From positions 24,143,607-24,207,606 of the forward strand of contig CM077832.1 of assembly GCA_039720395.1 (NCBI GenBank): 64,000 nucleotides of DNA. The letters are read 5' to 3'. The stretch is from Liquidambar formosana (Eukaryota; Streptophyta; Magnoliopsida; Saxifragales; Altingiaceae). Shown here one piece after another: positions 50,101 to 52,138 of the stretch. Position numbers and translations under genes: made by a program. The stretch's first letter is position 1, and the number at the start of each line of letters is the position of its first letter. The notes under the pieces are model-generated. The model did not search any database. It was not told where the DNA came from and saw only the letters and a list, made by a program, of their open reading frames with translations.

Positions 50101-51622
50101 CAATGACAGTAGTCGAGATCGGCAAACCCACAAGATCCCTTTGAGGTGATATCACAGAATCGCATTCTAGAGCAAATGTTGACCTGGGTCAAAGAAGACC
50201 AATAAGATCGCGTGACCTCATCCCCACTTGGGATGATTAGAGGATCTTTATTTTGGTTGCTAGAGAGAAGGTACGTTAAGGTAGAGGTCACTCAAAAAGG
50301 GGGGTTTTCATATCATGGGGACTGCATCCTGTACATGGCACTATACCAAACTTACTCTAAAATTGGATTACACCATAGCCCACCAATATAAAGGCCAATT
50401 TTGGCTTCATTCCAACAATACCCATTAATTAAGGCACCTACCTTAGATTCTCCGTCACAAGATTCTATTGGACTGGAATCTCACCCAAGCCTAGAATACA
50501 CGCCTCAAGATTCTAGATCTCACTACCCTCTCCTCCTCTAGAAAGCTCTCTGGTGGGATCATTTCATTATCCTTTGTTCTTATATATAGAGAGAGGAAAA
50601 TGATTTTTCATCATTCATTCGGCATTTTCAAAGTCTTTATGGTCTCATGGAGAATGGATAAAAAAAATTCAAAGCAAATTTGCTTTCTAACAAACAATTG
50701 TAAATCAATCAAGGAAAAGTCTATATTGGACAATCACTCAAGATATCTTCAAATGTTCATTAAAGAAATCCTAAATTTGAAATTAAGCGACAAAACATAA
50801 TTACAACTCTCTCTCAAAATATCAACTGATGATAACCCTTTTACTAGTTATTGTACAAGTTACTTCTATTAAAAATTAGAGAAACCTAAAAGATGATGTG
50901 AGCACTTCAAGACATTTTTTCCAGAACTGTTTTTATTTTCCTTCTTTTTTTCGGCTTCCACCTTTTCTTCTGAATACACATAGCATACCACCGTAGAAGG
51001 ATACCATAATGACTTTCAAGTCTACTAAATTTTGCCAAATGTTTCCAAGGAAGAAGGTACTGGTGGAGCACACAAGTGTGGTGCATTTATCAGATTCCAA
51101 CTTTAGAATGCATATCTAGATTTTTACAAATATGTATAAAGTACATGCGCATATACATATACTGTATATGTGCATGTGTATATGTGTGAGCGCAAGCATG
51201 TGCGTATGTATATGACTCAATCTTAAGGGATACTTATTAGGTGCTTGTGCATCTACATTTGAGTGTATATGCCTGTGTCTCTACGCACAAATGCGCACAC
51301 ATACAGAAGATAGGCAGACACACATGCACGGACTCAAATATTTGCACAGGAAACGATTTCCTAAAAATCACAAAAGCATACATATATAAGATATCTCGTT
51401 AACTTTATATATGCGAGCACCGAAAAGTAAAACCATGAGACTGCTGCATAATGAGACAACCAATTTTCCATGAACTAGTTAATGACCTCATTTATCCAGA
51501 TACCAACTTTCCCCAATGGTTTTGATATAATAAAGAAGATTGCTTGCAGAAGTTTGGACTGTATGTAATCCAGTTTTTCAACAATTAGTAGGCCCTTCTG
51601 CCTCTCGGTTGCATATCCCCGC
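4282..51622 (-). CDS. DUF3754 (TMEM143-related) membrane protein gene, 3' part
   Basis: Minus-strand exons: 51622-51487, (50961-50906, tentative), 46767-46390, 40230-40101, 34685-34557, 34134-34090, 30960-30881, 19559-19463, 19329-19240, 19038-18985, 4573-4508 and 4434-4282. All have GT donors and AG acceptors, phases match at each junction, and no in-frame stop occurs before TAA at 4282-4284. They give about 470 residues. Order of features: an N-terminal RRGYATERQ block, a helical region, two hydrophobic segments ([14 protein letters not shown] and [15 protein letters not shown]), then a conserved soluble block ([19 protein letters not shown]). This matches the plant DUF3754 family, whose molecular function is not established. 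The start codon is not in the window. Introns reach 14.4 kb because of transposons. Organelle location is plausible but not shown here. Confidence 0.82.
4508..4573 (-). CDS. DUF3754 gene exon (22 codons)
   Basis: It reads [20 protein letters not shown] and ends EK, phase 0 at both ends. The acceptor is CTGCAG (4574-4579) and the donor is GTAATAA (4501-4507). The 73-bp intron to the last exon is normal in size, while the intron on the upstream side is 14.4 kb. Confidence 0.85.
4574..5208. other. Intron sequence, no element recognised
   Basis: This is the 3' part of the 14.4-kb intron. It has a T-rich tract at about 4911-4934 and no coding signal. It ends at the TA target of the Stowaway MITE. 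Confidence 0.6.
5211..5476. mobile_element. Stowaway-type MITE (Tc1/mariner)
   Basis: The left terminus CTACCTCCGTCCCAA and right terminus TTGGGATGGAGATAG form imperfect terminal inverted repeats with the well-known Stowaway consensus CTCCCTCCGTCCC. TA dinucleotides flank both ends (5209-5210 and 5477-5478), as expected for mariner-type insertion. It is 266 bp with no coding capacity. Confidence 0.87.
5479..6065. other. Intron sequence around the copia insertion site
   Basis: This is AT-rich DNA without coding signal. From about 5925 (GTGACAACTCTAGACATT) the sequence could be part of an older repeat into which the copia element jumped, but I cannot delimit it. Confidence 0.5.
6071..6297 (+). 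repeat. 5' LTR of the copia element
   Basis: It starts TGTTAGAGTATTAG and ends CATTCTAACT, directly before the primer-binding site. It is 227 bp against 225 bp for the 3' copy. A TATA-like ATATATAATATAC near 6171-6183 would be the promoter. The end is non-canonical (CT rather than CA) but is fixed by the 5-bp target duplication and by the primer site. Confidence 0.92.
6298..6309 (+). promoter_or_regulatory. Primer-binding site for initiator methionine tRNA
   Basis: TGGTATCAGAGC immediately follows the 5' LTR. It is the standard complement of the initiator methionine tRNA 3' end used by plant copia elements to prime minus-strand DNA. Confidence 0.93.
6380..6480 (+). other. Inverted-repeat cluster in the copia leader
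   Basis: A 13-bp perfect stem (6405-6417 with 6419-6431, TGCTGATGTCATC) has a one-base loop. It is followed by a second inverted repeat, GGTGAGTTGAC paired with GTCGACTCACC (one mismatch), at about 6433-6470. TGCTGACATCAGCA at 6384-6397 is a third copy of the motif. Such structure between primer site and gag is where retroelement RNAs carry dimerisation or packaging signals; that role is inference. Confidence 0.6.
6983..7870 (+). pseudogene. copia gag (UBN2 type), broken by stops
   Basis: The start at 6983 ([19 protein letters not shown]) begins a capsid-like UBN2 protein, with [19 protein letters not shown] near residue 33. In-frame stops at 7337, 7550, about 7742 and 7867 interrupt it. A glycine/arginine-rich stretch is followed by a correct CX2CX4HX4C zinc knuckle ([14 protein letters not shown], 7793-7834) for RNA binding. 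All lesions are simple stops, so the frame itself is preserved. Confidence 0.9.
7982..11223 (+). pseudogene. copia pol: protease, integrase, reverse transcriptase, RNase H, decayed
   Basis: The protease site IIDSGANN is at about 8092-8115. The zinc-binding GAG-pre-integrase region follows ([12 protein letters not shown] ... [10 protein letters not shown], 8478-8592), then a damaged integrase core to about 9100. The reverse transcriptase has [19 protein letters not shown] near 10008 and an intact catalytic [11 protein letters not shown] near 10270. RNase H begins [19 protein letters not shown] (about 10753). The last codon is followed by TAA at 11221. Stops at 8315, 8872, 9772 and 10996 and several frame changes make a full polyprotein impossible. 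Confidence 0.92.
11231..11455 (+). repeat. 3' LTR of the copia element
   Basis: It follows the polypurine tract AAGGGGGAG (11222-11230) and starts TGTTAGAGTATTAG. It is 225 bp and about 95% identical to the 5' LTR by eye. It ends CTAACT before the target duplication AATAT. Confidence 0.92.
11461..13093. other. Intron sequence, no gene seen
   Basis: AT-rich DNA without coding signal or clear element ends. It contains an A tract at 11909-11923, an ATT microsatellite near 12557-12577 and a TTTTA-type simple repeat at 12902-12920. The stretch 12640-12800 has repeated ATATG/CATAT words and may be a worn copy of an array-bearing repeat. Confidence 0.5.
13096..13385. repeat. Tandem direct repeat, about 145-bp unit
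   Basis: The unit at 13096-13242 and the unit at 13243-13385 share, in order, a GTCCCATATTGGGTA / GTTCTACATTGGGTA block, ATATAAG, ATCTCTAAAAATCACCTA / GTCTCTAAAAGTCACCTA, and ATCTTATGTCCT. It is an old duplication. It may derive from the ends of a small LTR-type element, but no primer site is seen between the units. Confidence 0.65.
13386..13956. other. Intron sequence with homopolymer tracts
   Basis: No coding signal. An A run at 13448-13463, a T run at 13747-13773 and purine-rich GAAGAA/GAGAGA at 13591-13620 are the only structure. It may be part of an older repeat into which the TRIM inserted. Confidence 0.5.
13957..14258 (+). mobile_element. TRIM (miniature LTR retrotransposon)
   Basis: Two direct terminal repeats (13957-14061 and 14150-14258) both begin TGTTGGGAAGTCCCACATC and end AACA. 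Directly after the left one is a primer-binding site, TGGTATTAGAGC (14062-14073). A purine tract GAAGGAGAG precedes the right one. The internal part is only 88 bp and non-coding. Flanks TAAAT and TTAAT may be a worn 5-bp target duplication. This is the full TRIM layout at 302 bp. The 5S-like motifs of Cassandra TRIMs are not seen. Confidence 0.85.
14290..14632 (-). mobile_element. Partial Mutator-like repeat ending in AAGGTTTTAAATAC
   Basis: Read on the minus strand from 14632, the sequence begins CAAGGTTTTAAATAC. It then matches the copy at 47111-48700 block for block: GGTGTAACA, GTATC arrays, AGCTTGCACAACA, CCCAAACTTATTGATACTTG, TTTAAGGA. The match identifies a dispersed element whose terminal part is here. 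The left end is unclear, and the TRIM at 13957 may lie inside it. Confidence 0.6.
14633..15275. other. Intron sequence, nothing recognised
   Basis: Unstructured AT-rich DNA with no open frame of note on either strand. Confidence 0.55.
15276..16436. mobile_element. DNA-transposon-like element with long inverted ends
   Basis: The left end (ATTACAGTTTGACCCCTGAA, then AAAATCACTTTTCACCCC and TTTAAAATCAGA) is the imperfect reverse complement of the right end at 16370-16436 (reverse complement: ATTATAGTTTGACCCCAGG, AAAATCACTTTTCCCCC, TTGAAAATCAGA). Arms of about 70 bp enclose 1 kb. No transposase is seen and no target duplication is clear. The interior holds an unusually open minus-strand reading (see 15751-16110). 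Confidence 0.6.
15751..16110 (-). pseudogene. Unrecognised coding-like segment inside the long-TIR element
   Basis: On the minus strand, frames from 16110 to 15751 are nearly continuously open. They give a hydrophobic, cysteine-containing peptide (for example [20 protein letters not shown] and [20 protein letters not shown]), with one internal stop near 16004. Composition looks protein-like rather than random AT-rich DNA. I do not recognise a family. Capture of a host gene fragment by the transposon is one explanation; a decayed retroelement domain is another. Confidence 0.3.
16437..17373. other. Intron sequence with unresolved open frames
   Basis: Both strands have open stretches of 60-160 codons (plus 16266-16742; minus 16984-17319). 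They overlap each other and carry no motif I can name. Lower stop density than the surroundings suggests a decayed coding element, possibly an extension of the copia remnant at 17374-18443. Confidence 0.35.
17374..18223 (-). pseudogene. 5' remnant of a copia element: leader and gag start
   Basis: Downstream of a minus-strand primer-binding site (TGGTATCACAGC, 18223-18212) lies about 600 bp of leader, then a copia gag-like stretch near 17400-17616. There the motif [19 protein letters not shown] resembles the W...N..V.SWL signature of UBN2 gag. The rest of gag and pol is missing or unrecognisable. It has the same strand as the host gene. Confidence 0.55.
18224..18443 (-). repeat. 5' LTR of the copia remnant
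   Basis: Minus-strand reading begins TGTGGGATTTATTGCG (18443) and ends CCTGGACA (18224), next to the primer-binding site. An internal TATA-like run TTTATAATATATAAAA is near 18320-18335. It is 220 bp. No matching 3' LTR was found in the window. Confidence 0.6.
18444..18984. other. Intron sequence before the 18985 exon
   Basis: AT-rich, non-coding, no element ends seen. It directly follows the donor of exon 19038-18985 in the direction of transcription. Confidence 0.6.
18985..19038 (-). CDS. DUF3754 gene exon (18 codons)
   Basis: It reads [18 protein letters not shown], phase 0 at both ends. The acceptor is ATATGCAG and the donor is CAG/GTTCCC. The reading continues from the preceding exon's SEQQQ and into VNCRKI of the next exon 14.4 kb away. 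Confidence 0.87.
19240..19329 (-). CDS. DUF3754 gene exon (30 codons)
   Basis: It reads [20 protein letters not shown] and then [10 protein letters not shown], phase 0 at both ends, with acceptor TTACAG and donor CAA/GTGAGA. This is the most conserved block of the family as I know it and fixes the identification. Confidence 0.9.
19463..19559 (-). CDS. DUF3754 gene exon with second membrane segment
   Basis: The first base completes a codon from the previous exon. It then reads [20 protein letters not shown] and [12 protein letters not shown]. The hydrophobic stretch is long enough to span a membrane. The donor is CAA/GTGAGT, a near-perfect consensus, and the acceptor is AATACAG. Confidence 0.9.
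19560..19891. other. Intron sequence, nothing recognised
   Basis: AT-rich intron DNA up to the target duplication of the ATATCG element. No coding signal. Confidence 0.6.
19892..20557. mobile_element. Mutator-like non-autonomous element with ATATCG arrays, copy 1
   Basis: The left end CAAGGACTTTAATATC and right end GATTTTTAAGTCCCTG are inverted repeats. Inside each end is a degenerate array of CGATATATCG-type words. A central AT-rich core contains ATTAGACCAAAGGCCATTGG. Flanks TATATTATCAT and ATATTTATCAT look like an imperfect 10-11-bp target duplication, in the range of Mutator elements. No transposase is encoded. It is the best preserved short copy (666 bp). Confidence 0.75.
20558..21270. 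other. Intron sequence; possible LTR end, otherwise empty
   Basis: No coding signal. A pyrimidine-rich stretch precedes TGGTAGCAGAGT (20952-20963), which resembles a worn primer-binding site. A copia LTR end may therefore sit at about 20850-20951, but no partner LTR or gag is visible. Confidence 0.35.
21273..21620 (+). mobile_element. ATATCG-array Mutator-like element, truncated copy 2
   Basis: It begins AAGTACTTAAATATTGATAT and follows copy 1 through the array, ATGATGGATATTATTAGTTGAA, AATGATTTAGACTCTAAT and ATTGCAATTTAAACGTGTAT. It then stops before the second end. Only the left half is present. Confidence 0.72.
21945..22338 (-). repeat. 3' LTR of the PDS5-carrying element
   Basis: It begins TGCAGAACAACCTCAAG and ends GTCCCCATCA on the plus strand, and matches the right LTR over its full 394 bp. 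A TATA-like CTATATAAAGG (minus strand) is near 22128-22138. Confidence 0.82.
22339..22689 (-). other. Unrecognised open frame beside the PDS5 fragment
   Basis: A minus frame at 22652-22311 is open for 113 codons (begins [20 protein letters not shown]) and runs into the LTR. I do not recognise it. It may be more captured sequence or chance. Confidence 0.25.
22690..23480 (-). pseudogene. Captured PDS5 cohesin-associated protein gene fragment
   Basis: The minus frame 23270-22917 reads [20 protein letters not shown] and, further on, [18 protein letters not shown] and [10 protein letters not shown]. These are hallmark stretches of the HEAT-repeat region of plant PDS5, which holds and releases the cohesin ring on chromosomes. 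Similarity continues in shifted frames downstream ([19 protein letters not shown] near 22890) and upstream ([18 protein letters not shown] near 23370). Roughly 260 codons of the gene seem to lie contiguous with no intron, which suggests capture from mRNA. Frameshifts and stops make it non-functional. Confidence 0.82.
23481..24659 (-). other. 5' interior of the PDS5-carrying element, non-coding
   Basis: It holds the primer-binding site (24652-24641), two long T tracts (23562-23575 and 23585-23607) and G-rich, TGG-repeated sequence at 24030-24450. No gag or pol motif is seen. Palindromic words GGATAAC...GTTATCC at 23715-23790 suggest a small worn MITE inside. Confidence 0.5.
24660..25053 (-). 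repeat. 5' LTR of the PDS5-carrying element
   Basis: On the plus strand it runs TGTAAGACAACCTCAAG ... GATGTACCCATCA, 394 bp. A minus-strand TATA box CTATATAAAGG is near 24838-24848. Confidence 0.82.
25054..25916. other. Intron sequence, nothing recognised
   Basis: No convincing coding signal. CA- and AAC-rich words on the plus strand suggest a decayed repeat, but no ends can be placed. Confidence 0.5.
25918..26122. mobile_element. Short fold-back element with ATATCG-type core
   Basis: The ends GTTGGAACATTG and CATGGTTCCAAC are inverted repeats (10 of 12 match). The interior has ATATCGAAAATATTG, GATATCGG and TTATCGCTGATATT words like those in the larger ATATCG elements. It is about 205 bp and non-coding. 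No target duplication is clear. Confidence 0.55.
26340..26745 (+). pseudogene. Remnant of a retrotransposon gag with zinc knuckle
   Basis: Shifting plus frames give [16 protein letters not shown], then a charged region, then [14 protein letters not shown] followed by KKKKAMK. This is the layout of a copia-type gag ending in a CCHC knuckle whose second cysteine has become tyrosine. Nothing upstream or downstream completes it. Confidence 0.6.
26746..27539. other. Intron sequence, slightly GC-richer, no gene recognised
   Basis: Around 26840-27240 GC content rises and short open frames occur on both strands, without a motif. It could be a decayed part of a neighbouring retroelement. Confidence 0.4.
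27540..28400 (-). pseudogene. Ty1/copia remnant: gag end, protease and GAG-pre-integrase start
   Basis: In the minus direction, a knuckle-like [10 protein letters not shown] (about 28180) is followed by a 121-codon open frame (28111-27746). That frame has the protease context [17 protein letters not shown], where the catalytic DSGA has become DSRS. A worn stretch typical of the region before integrase follows. The LTRs and the rest of pol are not seen. Confidence 0.65.
28401..29964. other. Intron sequence, no gene seen
   Basis: There is an A run at 28928-28945 and GAC/GCG-richer patches at 28830-29330, which may be leader sequence of the adjoining copia remnant. No primer-binding site or LTR end was found. 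Confidence 0.45.
29965..30091. mobile_element. Small fold-back MITE
   Basis: Arms of about 43 bp: AGTTTTAATCTCAACCCTTTATTTT at 29965 and, reverse-complemented, ACCTTTAATCTCAGCCCTTTATTTT ending at 30091. Both continue through TCTAACAGTCAAAAT / TCCAATAGTCAAAAT. The loop is about 40 bp. A related arm (TTTAATCTCAACCCTTAATTTC) recurs at 37779. Confidence 0.62.
30171..30618. repeat. Compound direct and inverted repeat
   Basis: The block AGCCAAACCTAGTA ... TACACTTC ... CAGTTTTATTCTC ... CTCCATCTAGAT occurs twice in the same orientation (about 30171-30310 and 30411-30535). A different block, GATTTGGTTGTGTGAGCTCA ... GTAAATACT (30333-30394), recurs as its reverse complement at 30553-30618. The two repeats interlock. 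A GA microsatellite is at about 30203-30227. Confidence 0.7.
30881..30960 (-). CDS. DUF3754 gene exon with first membrane segment
   Basis: It reads [20 protein letters not shown] and EDILSS, then two bases of a proline codon finished by the next exon. The acceptor is TTGTAG and the donor is CC/GTATGT. The hydrophobic core [11 protein letters not shown] is probably the first of two membrane spans. Confidence 0.88.
30961..34089. other. 3.1-kb intron, mostly unannotated
   Basis: AT-rich DNA. A SINE-like head is at 31910-32060. A 61-codon plus-strand frame at 33315-33500 ([20 protein letters not shown]) has no recognised match and is probably chance. No other element ends were found. Confidence 0.5.
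31910..32060 (-). mobile_element. Possible SINE or tRNA-derived fragment
   Basis: The minus-strand reading contains GGTGCGGGTTTGAGTCTCGAG near 32000, close to a pol III box B (GGTTCGANTCC). It follows TTTGGTGGAATGATAAAATT, where box A would be. No clear A tail or target duplication. Confidence 0.3.
34090..34134 (-). CDS. DUF3754 gene micro-exon (15 codons)
   Basis: It reads [15 protein letters not shown], phase 0 at both ends, with acceptor TTGTAG and donor ACG/GTATGC. It joins PIPDLP of the preceding exon to VRLDIA of the next without breaking frame. Confidence 0.86.
34197..34455. mobile_element. MITE with very long inverted arms and 8-bp target duplication
   Basis: Nearly the whole 259 bp folds back: GGGATTTTCGTAACGCATGC at the left against GGGTTTTATTAATGTGTGCC (reverse complement of the right). 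Both then run through CCTAAGGGCA.ATGTTAAGC.GCATTTAATGAG. AAAAAAGA flanks both ends (34189-34196 and 34456-34463). An 8-bp duplication fits hAT best; a low-complexity target leaves some doubt. It fills most of the 422-bp intron between two short exons. Confidence 0.78.
34557..34685 (-). CDS. DUF3754 gene exon (43 codons)
   Basis: It reads [20 protein letters not shown], then [20 protein letters not shown] and DLP, phase 0 at both ends. The acceptor is TTATTAG and the donor is CCA/GTAAAT. It lies just upstream of the first membrane segment. Confidence 0.88.
34686..34973. other. Intron sequence, nothing recognised
   Basis: AT-rich, non-coding, up to the solo LTR. Confidence 0.6.
34974..36315 (-). 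mobile_element. Candidate solo LTR, about 1.34 kb
   Basis: The minus reading starts TGTTGGCCCTAAGGGTTC (36315) and ends GGGACAACA (34974), with TG...CA termini. Near its end is CACCCCCCCTCTAGGG, a block I know from large plant copia LTRs. No protein domain flanks it, so it is probably solo. Flanks ATGAA and ATAGA match poorly, so no sure target duplication. An array of TCGGACGTCTGAAA-like words lies at 35636-35875. Confidence 0.6.
35636..35875. repeat. Degenerate array of GGACGTCTGAAA words
   Basis: At least eight spaced copies: TTCGGACGTCTAAAA, TTCAGACGTCTGAAAA, TTGTCCGAAAC, TTGGACGTCTAAAAA, TTCGGACGTCTGAAAG, TTGTCCGAAAA, TTGTCTGAAAA and TTGGACGTCCGAAAT. The core GACGTC is palindromic. It lies inside the solo LTR, where repeated words can act as enhancers; that role is inference. 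Confidence 0.6.
36517..37496. mobile_element. Element with GTAAAWTRC...CCCC inverted ends
   Basis: The left end (TTAGTAAAATGCCCTCCCCTTATAGTTTT) is an imperfect inverted repeat of the right end (reverse complement begins TAGGGTAAATTACACTCATC). The interior is about 900 bp and non-coding, with a purine-rich GGGAGAGAGAAG stretch near 36601. The termini resemble those of the 15276-16436 element. No target duplication is clear. Confidence 0.5.
37497..40100. other. Intron sequence, no gene recognised
   Basis: A CTT microsatellite is at 37567-37583 and a short direct repeat TTGTCAATACCCCAAC at 38500 and 38573. An open minus frame of 70 codons (39549-39337) matches nothing I know and does not fit the splice phases of the host gene. 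Otherwise AT-rich and empty. Confidence 0.5.
40101..40230 (-). CDS. DUF3754 gene exon (43 codons)
   Basis: The first base completes an arginine codon begun in exon 46767-46390. It then reads [20 protein letters not shown] and [20 protein letters not shown], ending ILQ in phase 0. The donor is CAG/GTATTT and the acceptor is CGCCCAG. It has no long open frame around it and was found by splice phase and reading continuity. Confidence 0.86.
40231..40605. other. Intron sequence, nothing recognised
   Basis: AT-rich, non-coding; T tract at 40540-40570. Confidence 0.55.
40606..40833 (-). pseudogene. RNase H-like (RVT_3) fragment of a LINE
   Basis: The minus frame reads [20 protein letters not shown], then [20 protein letters not shown]. 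This is the start of the plant RVT_3 RNase H domain found at the 3' end of L1-type LINEs (the W.PP..G..K.N.DGA signature). It ends after about 70 codons and stands alone. Confidence 0.72.
40834..41261. other. Intron sequence with GA microsatellite
   Basis: A pure GA repeat lies at about 41148-41175. No coding signal. Confidence 0.55.
41271..41900 (-). mobile_element. ATATCG-array Mutator-like element, copy 4
   Basis: The left end (GATTAAAATATTCACGATATC) and right end (reverse complement TCAGGACTTAAATATTGATA) are imperfect inverted repeats with arrays of CGATATATCC-type words behind them. The core is the reverse complement of copy 1. Target duplications GTGGACCCA (41262-41270) and GTGGACCTA (41901-41909) match at 8 of 9 bases, typical of Mutator superfamily insertion. 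It is 630 bp and non-coding. Confidence 0.8.
41905..43170 (-). pseudogene. Broken LINE: reverse transcriptase C-terminus and zf-RVT
   Basis: In the minus direction: [11 protein letters not shown] (43160, the F.DD catalytic motif), [14 protein letters not shown], then a frame 42787-42440 with [20 protein letters not shown], then zf-RVT words [13 protein letters not shown] and RINTHDV near 42080-42000. A pure C run of 21 (42884-42904) sits between the first two blocks. It has many frameshifts. It is flanked on the left by the ATATCG element and on the right by the GGGCTT element. Confidence 0.82.
43190..43830. mobile_element. Fold-back repeat with GGGCTTGGGC arrays
   Basis: Both ends consist of degenerate GGGCTTGGGC/GCCCAAGCCC words (43250-43400 and 43625-43815) around an AT-rich core. 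Terminal CCTAGGCCTC (43270-43279) is perfectly inverted as GAGGCCTAGG (43816-43825). In the core, AAAAGTGGAAAATTACCTTTTG is mirrored by CACCAAAAGGTACTTT. It is non-coding. A TTAC flank on each side could be a short target duplication. Confidence 0.6.
43831..45383. other. Repeat-like intron DNA, possible LTR
   Basis: No coding signal. TGTCATGACCCGAAATTATTG begins at 45383 on the minus strand, like the start of some plant gypsy LTRs. In the other direction a TATA-like TTATATACCC (43898) is followed by pyrimidine-rich leader-like sequence. The two readings conflict, so I do not assign an element. Confidence 0.35.
45400..46090 (+). pseudogene. Ty1/copia remnant: gag end and protease
   Basis: Plus frames give a glycine/arginine-rich gag tail, a half zinc knuckle CPHCGDFGR (about 45640) and, in 45900-46082, TPFFTLNKW...[17 protein letters not shown], which is the region after the protease active site. 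It has stops and frameshifts. It is opposite in strand to the host gene. Confidence 0.65.
46390..46767 (-). CDS. DUF3754 gene, largest exon in the window (378 bp)
   Basis: The first base completes a codon. It then reads [20 protein letters not shown], a hydrophilic helical stretch with [20 protein letters not shown], and later [20 protein letters not shown]. It ends EPYL plus two bases of arginine. The acceptor is TTTTTTAG and the donor is AAG/GTCTGT (a weaker donor). Phase demands that the preceding exon end with two bases, which exon 51622-51487 does not do; hence the tentative exon at 50906. Confidence 0.86.
46768..47110. other. Intron sequence, nothing recognised
   Basis: AT-rich, non-coding; A tract at 47041-47052. 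Confidence 0.55.
47111..49804. mobile_element. Mutator-like repeat with GTATCGG arrays, split by a Harbinger-like element
   Basis: The left end ATGGTTTTAAATACTGGG is followed (after removal of 47156-48520) by GGTGTAACAGGAATTGAG and the same block order as at 14632-14290. At the far end, arrays of CGTATCGATCGATAC/CCGATACGGG words (49610-49790) precede ATATTTGAAACATT, an inverted form of the left terminus. A long T run is at 49431-49456. It is non-coding. No sure target duplication. Confidence 0.55.
47156..48517. mobile_element. PIF/Harbinger-like non-autonomous element
   Basis: The left terminus GGCAGTGTTTGGTTGGGG and right terminus (reverse complement GGGTGCGTTTGGTTCGTGG) are inverted repeats of the common GTGTTTGGTT type. 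TAA flanks both ends (47153-47155 and 48518-48520), the 3-bp target of PIF/Harbinger elements. Subterminal GGGAATC/GATTCCC words repeat inside both ends. It is 1362 bp, and no transposase is recognised. Confidence 0.75.
49805..50905. other. Intron sequence, repeat-like and GC-richer in part
   Basis: The stretch 49830-50330 is GC-richer with few AT tracts. TTATATATAGAGAGAGG at 50578-50594 looks like a TATA box. An LTR fragment is possible, but no TG/CA ends, primer site or partner is found. No coding signal. Confidence 0.4.
50906..50961 (-). CDS. Tentative linker exon of the DUF3754 gene
   Basis: Between AAAAG (acceptor side) and GTGCTC (donor side) 56 bases read [18 protein letters not shown] plus two bases. 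Its length is 2 mod 3, exactly what is needed to connect the phase-0 end of exon 51622-51487 to the exon at 46767. The peptide is a plausible charged linker. The splice sites are weak and the sequence is low-complexity, so another exon in 46768-51486 is possible. Confidence 0.4.
51116..51330. repeat. Alternating purine-pyrimidine tract (TG/CA/TA rich)
   Basis: Runs such as GCGCATATACATATACTGTA, TGTGCATGTGTATATGTGTG and GCGCACACATAC alternate purine and pyrimidine over about 200 bp, about 160 bp from an exon. There is no coding signal. Such tracts can adopt Z-DNA or cruciform forms; no effect is shown here. Confidence 0.6.
51487..51622 (-). CDS. DUF3754 gene, most upstream exon seen
   Basis: The acceptor is ATCTTACAG (51623-51631). 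The first base completes a codon, then it reads [20 protein letters not shown] and [20 protein letters not shown], ending IWINE in phase 0 before GTCATT. The intron upstream runs beyond the right edge of the window and holds the nested gypsy element. Confidence 0.82.
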
Positions 51623-51750
51623 CTGTAAGATAGAAGGTAATCAAGAGTGAAAAGAATATAACCTGCCAACATATTGCAAACTAGAATGGTAAGTCTACTA
51701 CAGAAAAGGGAGCAAAATAATCAACTCAGATTTTTGTATGGCATGGAAAT

Positions 51751-52075
51751 TGATGAATTACACCAAGAAAATGAGAGAAATTGCGACTGAAGGAAAATGC
51801 AGACTGATTTGCATTTTTGGAGAGAAACGAGCAAATAGCTCTCTACAATCTGTTACAAATGATGAATATTGTGAAATTGATCTCTAACTAGCTCAACATC
51901 CCTATATATAAAGCTGTAAAATGACAATAATACACTCTAACTACCTTCAACTAAGAAGTGACTAACTCTAAAAGCTTCAAGTTACATCTCAAGGTGAGGA
52001 ATACATGCCGGAAACAAAATATTACTGACATCAGCTGCTGGACAGCTTGGATAACCCCCCCTTAACAGTCCACTC
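51751..52075 (-). repeat. Candidate 3' LTR of the gypsy element
   Basis: It lies downstream of the last coding block and of G-rich purine tracts on the minus strand (52125-52101 and 52066-52060). It contains a TATA-like CTTTATATATAGGG (51914-51901) and TTGTAACAGATTG. Neither end is fixed because the 5' partner lies outside the window. Confidence 0.45.
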
Positions 52076-52138
52076 AAGCACTAATAATCCACATCATGAA
52101 CCCCCCCCCCCCCCTCCCCCTCTTTTTTTAATAGAAAC

